From Clostridia bacterium (GTDB lineage: Bacteria; Bacillota; Clostridia; Christensenellales; Aristaeellaceae): a stretch of 10,953 bases of DNA. The notes under the pieces are model-generated. The model saw only the letters and a program-made list of their open reading frames with translations, had not been told where the DNA came from and did no database searches. Positions within the stretch are counted from its first letter, which is position 1, and each line of letters starts with the position of its first letter. The DNA lies in the NCBI GenBank assembly GCA_017458865.1, contig JAFSZW010000537.1, positions 1 through 10,953 on the forward strand. Reading direction: 5' to 3'. This document shows positions 6,547-10,953 of this stretch, in pieces. The position numbers and the translations under genes are program-made.

Positions 6547-6580
6547 GCCGGACCTGTTTTCCCATCTCCGGCAGCATTTT
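6547..6580 (+). terminator. Weak candidate terminator after the DAHP synthase gene
   Basis: GCCGG (6547-6551) and CCGGC (6568-6572) can pair around a 16-nt loop, followed by AGCATTTT. It begins 4 nt after the stop codon. The short stem and large loop make it weak, and the much longer hairpin at 6601 may be the real transcript end. Confidence 0.3.
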
Positions 6581-6600
6581 GTGCCCGGCCTGATCAATCC

Positions 6601-6644
6601 ATGCAGTTTTCTGGCACCGGACAAAAGGTGCCAGAAAATTGCAT
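6601..6644. other. 18-bp near-perfect hairpin between the DAHP synthase and MATE genes
   Basis: Positions 6601-6618 pair with 6627-6644 over 18 bp, all Watson-Crick except one G-U (6606/6639), with an 8-nt loop. The core is TTTTCTGGCACC paired with GGTGCCAGAAAA. The Ts lie on the 5' arm and the As on the 3' arm, the reverse of the usual A-stem-T bidirectional terminator, and no T-run follows on either strand. It probably marks a transcript end or processing site; an inverted-repeat element remnant is also possible. Confidence 0.6.
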
Positions 6645-6755
6645 ATTGCCGGCGGGCAGCAACACAGATGGCAGGTGTGCTGAATGCCGGCTGGATGCGG
6701 GATAATTGCGGAATTGTTCCCGTTTGGGCGCACCCCCTAAGATTCAGCGCATGTA

Positions 6756-6771
6756 CCGATGTGCGCATCGG
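6756..6771. promoter_or_regulatory. Inverted repeat CCGATG-N4-CATCGG upstream of the MATE gene
   Basis: CCGATG (6756-6761) and CATCGG (6766-6771) are perfect 6-bp arms with a TGCG centre, about 87 nt before the MATE start. It may be an operator or an RNA hairpin with a tetraloop. I found no convincing promoter in the 315 bases between 6543 and 6857, so its relation to transcription is unclear. Confidence 0.3.
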
Positions 6772-6857
6772 GAAGACAGCAGTTTCAGATTCTACAGCAC
6801 CTTTCGCAGACTGAGCGGGCGGTGAGAGACGGGAGAAGAGGAAATCAGGTGAGTGGG

Positions 6858-8195
6858 ATGGACTCCAATATGACCGAGGGGAATATCCTGAGGCATATTA
6901 TCAGCTTTTCGATTCCAATGGCGGTCGGGCTGCTCTTCCAGCAGCTCTACAATATGGTGGATACCCTTGTGGTGGGCCGTTTTGTTGGACAGCAGGCACA
7001 GGCGGCTGTTGGGTCGACCGGTCCTGTCATCAACACGATTGTCGGCTTTTGCGCAGGGCTTGCTACCGGTGCATCCGTGGTGATCTCCCAGAGATACGGG
7101 GCAAGAGATGACAGGGCGCTGTCAAGGGCAGTCCATACGACCATCGCGATGACCTTCCTGCTGAGCATTGCTGCAACCATTGTCGGGCAGGCGGTGATTA
7201 TGCCCATGCTCAGGTTTATGCAGACGCCCGAGGACGTTATTGCAGAGTCAAATACGTATCTGTCGATCTACTTTGCCGGGATTTCCGGCATCCTGTTTTA
7301 CAACATCGGCAGCGGGATCCTGAGGGCAGTGGGCGATTCAAAGCGGCCGCTGCTTTTCCTGATTATCTCTGCGCTGCTCAATACGGTCCTGGATCTGCTG
7401 TTCGTGCTGGCGTTCGGCATGGGCGTAGCCGGCGTGGCTTTTGCCACAGTCCTGGCGCAGATCCTCTCTGCGCTGCTGATTCTGTACATTCTGACCCGGG
7501 AACATGGCAGCTACGGCATACGATGGCGTCATCTCAGAATTGACAGGGATTCCCTGGTGATCATCCTCAAAATCGGCCTGCCCAGCAGCATCCAGTCTGC
7601 CATTACGTCTTTTTCCAATGTGTTTGTCCAGTCCTACATTAACTATTTCGGTTCTGCCTGTATGGCCGGATACGGGATTTACAACAAGATAGATGCCTTT
7701 GTGCTGATTCCCGTCCAGAGTATCAGCATGTCCTCAACGACCTTTGTCGGCCAGAACTGGGGTGCAAAGCTGCCGGACCGTGCCAGACAGGGCGTACGTG
7801 CTGCGACCGTGCTGAGCATCATTTCAACGTTTGTGCTGGGCCTGCTGGTGTTTGTCCTGGCAGCGCCTCTGATGGGCTTTTTCTCGCCTGAACCGGAGGT
7901 AATCGCCTATGGTGTGCGCTTTATCCATATCGTGACGCCGTTTTATGTCATGATCTGCTTTAACCAGATTCTGGCGGGCGCACTGCGCGGCGTGGGGGAT
8001 GCGACGATGCCGACCGTGATCATGCTGGCGTCATTTGTCGTGTTCAGGCAGATCTACCTGGCAGTCACAAAAGCGATGGGTGCCGGCTTTGCAGCGGTTG
8101 CCCTTGCATATCCTGTGGGATGGATTCTGTGTTCAACGCTGCTGATCATTCGCTATTCAGGAAGCGTGCTGGTACGCTCAAAGCCTGCAAAATAA
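6858..8195 (+). CDS. MATE family efflux transporter
   Basis: A 445-residue integral membrane antiporter with about 12 hydrophobic segments, the usual MATE size and plan. It should export drugs or other organic cations using a Na+ or H+ gradient. The N-terminal part carries the family pattern MTEGNILRHIISFSIPMAVGL, then LFQQLYNMVDTLVVGRFVG, GFCAGLATGASVVISQRYGA and the GILRAVGDSKRP loop, which recurs in the second half as GALRGVGDATMP, showing the internal duplication. The second half also has GYGIYNKIDAFVLIPVQSIS and TFVGQNWGA. The ATG at 6858 has AGGTGA (6847-6852) 5 nt upstream. A GTG at 6849 with GAGGA (6838-6842) 6 nt upstream is a real alternative and would add three residues. Substrate is unknown, and no linked regulator gene is in the window. 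Confidence 0.94.
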   Translation: MDSNMTEGNILRHIISFSIPMAVGLLFQQLYNMVDTLVVGRFVGQQAQAAVGSTGPVINTIVGFCAGLATGASVVISQRYGARDDRALSRAVHTTIAMTFLLSIAATIVGQAVIMPMLRFMQTPEDVIAESNTYLSIYFAGISGILFYNIGSGILRAVGDSKRPLLFLIISALLNTVLDLLFVLAFGMGVAGVAFATVLAQILSALLILYILTREHGSYGIRWRHLRIDRDSLVIILKIGLPSSIQSAITSFSNVFVQSYINYFGSACMAGYGIYNKIDAFVLIPVQSISMSSTTFVGQNWGAKLPDRARQGVRAATVLSIISTFVLGLLVFVLAAPLMGFFSPEPEVIAYGVRFIHIVTPFYVMICFNQILAGALRGVGDATMPTVIMLASFVVFRQIYLAVTKAMGAGFAAVALAYPVGWILCSTLLIIRYSGSVLVRSKPAK

Positions 8196-8233
8196 GAGGA
8201 CACAGGCTCTGCTTTCCGACAGCGCATCCGGGG

Positions 8234-8286
8234 CATGCTGCAGTCTGAATGGCGGCAGATGGTGCATATGCAAGGCATGCAGCATG
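8234..8286. repeat. 9-bp inverted repeat CATGCTGCA / TGCAGCATG
   Basis: CATGCTGCA (8234-8242) and TGCAGCATG (8278-8286) are exact inverse copies separated by 35 nt, about 40 nt past the MATE stop codon. As RNA this would be a stem with a large loop; no U-tract follows. Confidence 0.4.
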
Positions 8287-8357
8287 AGTAGCCGGGGAAA
8301 TCGGACACCTGTTCGCTTCAGGACCGGCATTTCTCTGACTGAATGGGAGATGATGAC

Positions 8358-8377
8358 AGGCAGAATGCATGCCTTTT
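8358..8377 (+). terminator. Candidate terminator downstream of the MATE gene
   Basis: AGGCA (8358-8362) and TGCCT (8370-8374) pair around a 7-nt loop and run straight into TTTTG. Outer TGACA (8354-8358) and TGTCA (8379-8383) could also pair. The stem is short, so the call is tentative. Confidence 0.4.
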
Positions 8378-8474
8378 GTGTCAAGTGACGAAAAACCGTC
8401 CGGCAGATACATTTTGTATTGTTTTATGATAGCATGATGCTGTGTGACCTTTATCTGTCCGGGTGGCTGAGATA

Positions 8475-8489
8475 GAGCGTCAGACGCTC
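8475..8489. promoter_or_regulatory. Perfect 7-1-7 palindrome GAGCGTC-A-GACGCTC (candidate operator)
   Basis: A 15-bp perfect palindrome about 32 nt before the 22-codon ORF and about 290 nt before the HD-GYP gene. The symmetry with a single central base fits a dimeric DNA-binding protein better than an RNA hairpin, though a 5-bp stem with a 5-nt loop is possible. Confidence 0.4.
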
Positions 8490-8520
8490 AATGCGATGAG
8501 GATGTGTTCAGGAGGAGGAA

Positions 8521-8589
8521 ATGGAGACGTCTTTTGACCGGATGCACGGAAAAGCGCACCGGTGCAGGACAGCTCTTTTCACAGGCTGA
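8521..8589 (+). CDS. Possible 22-residue leader peptide upstream of the HD-GYP gene
   Basis: A 22-codon ORF (METSFDRMHGKAHRCRTALF, then TG) begins at an ATG with a strong ribosome binding site, GGAGGAGGA (8511-8519), whose first GGAGG ends 5 nt before the start. The same nine bases recur before the HD-GYP gene. The peptide has no membrane segment, no run of one amino acid suggesting attenuation, and no family I recognise; it has six basic residues (Arg/Lys) plus three His. It lies about 190 nt before the HD-GYP start. Only the ribosome binding site supports it. A longer frame from GTG 8504 overlaps it in another phase and lacks good support. Confidence 0.35.
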   Translation: METSFDRMHGKAHRCRTALFTG

Positions 8590-8652
8590 ACAGATGTGCA
8601 TTGATGATTGTACGCATGATTGTGATCCAATGTACCTGAGAGCATGGATTGT

Positions 8653-8691
8653 CCGGAACAGGGATCGTTTCCGGCGGTTCTGTTTGGAAAC
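8653..8691 (+). other. Two mutually exclusive hairpins in the HD-GYP leader
   Basis: CCGGAA (8653-8658) pairs with TTCCGG (8669-8674), while the overlapping GTTTCC (8667-8672) pairs equally well with GGAAAC (8686-8691). The middle segment can therefore join only one partner at a time, as in attenuators and riboswitches. I recognise no known riboswitch class; in particular the conserved cores of the cyclic-di-GMP-I class are not seen. Confidence 0.4.
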
Positions 8692-8704
8692 TGCTGCACT
8701 ACAG

Positions 8705-8729
8705 GCAGATCCGGCCTGGCCGAATCTGC
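8705..8729 (+). other. Strong hairpin upstream of the HD-GYP ribosome binding site
   Basis: GCAGATCCGGCC (8705-8716) and GGCCGAATCTGC (8718-8729) are inverse copies apart from one C-A mismatch, giving a stem of about 11 bp closed by a 3-nt loop. It ends 15 nt before the GGAGGAGGA site. Confidence 0.55.
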
Positions 8730-8744
8730 GGGGACGATGGCTGG

Positions 8745-8777
8745 GGAGGAGGATCACACGCAAGTGTGACTTTTATC
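8745..8777 (+). promoter_or_regulatory. Shine-Dalgarno site separated from the start codon by a GNRA hairpin
   Basis: GGAGGAGGA (8745-8753) is a very strong ribosome binding site but lies 24 nt from the ATG at 8778, too far for normal use. The gap holds the perfect hairpin TCACAC-GCAA-GTGTGA (8754-8769), 6 bp with a GNRA tetraloop, directly abutting the site. Folded, it leaves 8 nt (CTTTTATC) before the ATG, an ideal spacing. A GTG at 8766 in the same frame lies in the 3' arm and is an alternative start. Confidence 0.55.
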
Positions 8778-10953
8778 ATGGACAACACGTTTATACTGTG
8801 GTTTGAGTTTGTTTCGATTCTGTTTGCCCTGGTAGATTTTTTCTACGCCTACAGGGCGTATCAGCAGCCCGAGGAAATGGGCCGTTTTCTGGGGGCATCC
8901 GCATGTTCAGCCGGCATCGTGGTCATCTGCTATCTGTTCAGCATTCGTCCGGGAACGTACCGGAGTGCATCCATAGCAGCATCGCTTTACTTTTCCGGTA
9001 TAGACTGGATGCTTGTTTCGCTGACGCATTTCATCTTTCTCTATACCGGCAGGAACAAGACGAAACTATCCGTCCGTGCAAGGGCATTGATCCGCGTAAT
9101 TGCGACGATTGATTCCTGCATCATGGTGGTCAATATCTTCTCTGAGATTGCGGTTCATTATGTGGAAAGCGGATCCGTCGCAGCACCCTATGTGTATGAA
9201 ATGAAGCCGCTTTACATAGCGCATCTGCTTTTCACATACGCAATGGTTCTGTTTATCCTCTATAATCTGTTTGTAAAGGTCCGCTCGACACCCAGACAGT
9301 ACCGGAATCAGTATTTCCTGATTATCTTTGCCATTGGACTCGTGGTGATCATGAATGCCTATTTCCTTTACCCGAATGGCAGAAATATATGGGGAACTGT
9401 CGATGTTTCCGTGCTCTGTTATTCACTTGGCCTGATTATTACCTACTGGGCGGCATTTGAGTATCGTTTCCGTTACATGCCAAAGTCCCTTTCCATGACC
9501 ATTTTTGAGAATATTGATCAGGGACTGGTCCTGTTTGACAATGAGGATGCGCTGATTATGCACAATGAGAAGGCAGCGGATCTTCTTGACCAAAAGCTCC
9601 GGACGAAAATGCCTTCCTCAGCGCTGCATGAACTGCTTCAGCTTCCTGAAAACAGGCAGGATCAGGACAGATACAGTATCCAGTGCGAAAAGGAAGGCGG
9701 GAAGATCCTGCGCTGCGATTATACCAGACTACGGGATGATCGCGGCGGGACAATCGGCAATCTGTATGTGCTGACAGATGCGTCGAATGATAACGATCTG
9801 CTGACCGGCTTTCAGATGTGGACGAAATTCCGCCAGATAAGCGCGGAGAATCCTGAACTGTTTGCGGCGCCCATGACCGCAGCCATCTTTGATCTGATTG
9901 GTCTTGGAGAGGTAACGCGGACTTTCGGACGTGAGGCGGGGGATCAGAGAATCCGCCGGCTCGCAAAGCTGATCAAGGAGTTTATGCCCCCGGAAAGCTT
10001 TCTGATTCGCGGATATGAGGCTGACCTGATCGCGGTAGTTCCGCACTGTCACGAGAAAGACCTCATTGAAACGTGCCGGCAGATTCAGACGGCGAACGGT
10101 TCGCCGATACATTTCGGCATCAGCGAACTGCGCGAAAAGTCCCCGTCCGGCAGCTCCCGTATCAAATCAGGTACAGGCGGCTATGATGAGACCGGCTTTG
10201 GCAGGGAAGAGACAATACTCGATGCCATTCACGTTGCCTCAAGAGATCTTCAGGTAAAGAAACTCCTTGACCCGCACTCGGTTCACTCTCAGACGCTGAC
10301 CTCACTGATTCGGGCACTGCAGGAATCCGATTCAGAAACAGAGGCACATGTGCAGCGCACCCAGAAGATGGGAGAAATGCTGGGCAGCCGGATTGGACTG
10401 ACAGATGCGCAGCTGTCGGACCTGAAACTGCTGTGTCTTCTGCACGATATCGGGAAGATCGGCATACCGCTTGAGATCCTGAACAAGCCCGGGAAACTGT
10501 CCGAGGATGAGTGGTCGGTTCTGCGGACGCATGCGGCAAAAGGCTATCAGATCTGCATGAGCACCGAGGAACTGCGGCCCATTGCCAGAATGGTGCTTTG
10601 TCATCATGAGCGATGGGATGGAAAAGGCTATCCGGAACGGATTGAGGGAGAACGAATACCGCTCCTCTCACGCGTGATTTCCGTTGTCGACTCATACGAT
10701 GCGATGGTAAACGACCGGCCTTACAGGAAAGGACTCACTGTTCCGGCAGCACAGGCGGAGATCCGCCGCTGTGCGGGTACCCAGTTTGATCCTGTCCTTT
10801 CAGATGAGTTTCTCAAAATGCTTGAGGAAAATCCGCAGATCGCGCAGGGAGAGCGTACAGGCTCAGGTGAGGTGGAGATCTTCTTCCGGGCTGTCGCGGA
10901 CGGTGATGCGAAGGGAAATACCTATCCGGTCCAGTACAGCCGATACATCCTGG
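8778..10953 (+). CDS. 7TM-PAS-degenerate GGDEF-HD-GYP protein, probable cyclic-di-GMP phosphodiesterase (3' end outside window)
   Basis: The open frame runs 725 codons to the window edge without a stop. Residues about 1-233 are hydrophobic and resemble the 7TM sensor module of some histidine kinases. Residues about 238-335 look PAS-like (FENIDQGLVLFDNEDALIMHN). Residues about 338-460 form a GGDEF-type domain (DLLTGF at 340-345, GREAGD), but the active-site loop reads YEADL (413-417), so diguanylate cyclase activity is not expected. Residues about 520-690 are an HD-GYP domain with its signatures: His524, HDIGKIGIP (556-564), His585, HHERWDGKGYPE (609-620), DSYDAM (638-643), RPYR (647-650) and GTQFDP (667-672). 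It should hydrolyse cyclic-di-GMP in response to a membrane-sensed signal. A further segment after about residue 700 (EVEIFFRAVADG) starts another region I cannot identify. The ATG at 8778 is discussed with the hairpin-spaced ribosome binding site. Confidence 0.92.
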   Translation, partial: MDNTFILWFEFVSILFALVDFFYAYRAYQQPEEMGRFLGASACSAGIVVICYLFSIRPGTYRSASIAASLYFSGIDWMLVSLTHFIFLYTGRNKTKLSVRARALIRVIATIDSCIMVVNIFSEIAVHYVESGSVAAPYVYEMKPLYIAHLLFTYAMVLFILYNLFVKVRSTPRQYRNQYFLIIFAIGLVVIMNAYFLYPNGRNIWGTVDVSVLCYSLGLIITYWAAFEYRFRYMPKSLSMTIFENIDQGLVLFDNEDALIMHNEKAADLLDQKLRTKMPSSALHELLQLPENRQDQDRYSIQCEKEGGKILRCDYTRLRDDRGGTIGNLYVLTDASNDNDLLTGFQMWTKFRQISAENPELFAAPMTAAIFDLIGLGEVTRTFGREAGDQRIRRLAKLIKEFMPPESFLIRGYEADLIAVVPHCHEKDLIETCRQIQTANGSPIHFGISELREKSPSGSSRIKSGTGGYDETGFGREETILDAIHVASRDLQVKKLLDPHSVHSQTLTSLIRALQESDSETEAHVQRTQKMGEMLGSRIGLTDAQLSDLKLLCLLHDIGKIGIPLEILNKPGKLSEDEWSVLRTHAAKGYQICMSTEELRPIARMVLCHHERWDGKGYPERIEGERIPLLSRVISVVDSYDAMVNDRPYRKGLTVPAAQAEIRRCAGTQFDPVLSDEFLKMLEENPQIAQGERTGSGEVEIFFRAVADGDAKGNTYPVQYSRYIL

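Larger units (their letters stand above)
8196..8520. other. Intergenic region after the MATE gene
   Basis: No convincing gene. It contains a 9-bp inverted repeat (8234-8286), a candidate terminator (8358-8377), an AT-rich patch with TATGAT (8425-8430) but no recognisable -35, and a 7-1-7 palindrome (8475-8489). GCATGC occurs three times (8233-8238, 8275-8280 and 8367-8372). The promoter of the downstream gene probably lies between 8380 and 8470, but I could not place it. Confidence 0.6.

Noticed and set aside
8400..8777. Cyclic-di-GMP riboswitch before the HD-GYP gene
   Set aside because: An attractive idea given the gene product, but I could not find the conserved cyclic-di-GMP-I core segments, and no class II fold is evident by eye.
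8504..8806. 100-codon frame from GTG 8504
   Set aside because: The GTG has no well-spaced ribosome binding site, the product is Arg/Cys-rich and unlike a folded protein, and its end overlaps the HD-GYP start. The ATG at 8521 in another phase has far better initiation signals.

Overview
The window looks like chromosomal DNA from a Gram-positive anaerobe of the Bacillota, most likely Clostridia of a Lachnospiraceae-like kind. This rests on AGGAGG-type ribosome binding sites, SigA-like promoters (TTGACA, 17-nt spacer, TAnnnT-like -10), and the gene families present. G+C appears slightly above half by eye; I did not count it. No rRNA, tRNA, CRISPR array, insertion sequence or phage gene is visible.

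Layout. (1) Positions 1-3179, minus strand: a two-gene operon of a membrane-bound O-acyltransferase (MBOAT) followed by a membrane-anchored SGNH-hydrolase-like protein. This is the usual pair for O-acylation of an extracellular polymer. A likely terminator lies at the window's left edge. (2) 3180-3526: divergent intergenic region with a promoter for each side, an AT-rich Fur/PerR-like palindrome and a direct repeat. (3) 3527-5133, plus strand: a small cysteine-rich LUD-domain protein, then an unusual fusion of a NifX-type iron-molybdenum-cofactor domain, a His/Cys-rich linker and a SlyD-like FKBP prolyl isomerase. (4) 5134-5513: hairpins, a rho-independent terminator, and a strong promoter whose -35 lies inside a perfect inverted repeat. 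(5) 5514-6542: class I DAHP synthase, the first step of the shikimate pathway. (6) 6543-8195: a very long hairpin, then a MATE-family multidrug/cation antiporter. (7) 8196-8777: almost 600 bases without a convincing large gene. It holds palindromes, a 22-codon ORF with a strong ribosome binding site, mutually exclusive hairpins, and a GNRA-loop hairpin between a strong Shine-Dalgarno sequence and the next start codon. (8) 8778-10953, running off the right edge: a 7TM-PAS-degenerate GGDEF-HD-GYP protein, probably a cyclic-di-GMP phosphodiesterase.

The genes are mostly separate transcription units. The MBOAT and SGNH proteins act together at the cell surface. The LUD protein and the NifX-SlyD fusion are both metal- or redox-flavoured and lie next to each other, but only their position links them. 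The aroF-like enzyme, the MATE transporter and the HD-GYP protein are independent housekeeping or sensory functions. The least ordinary parts are the NifX-SlyD fusion and the structured leader of the HD-GYP gene.
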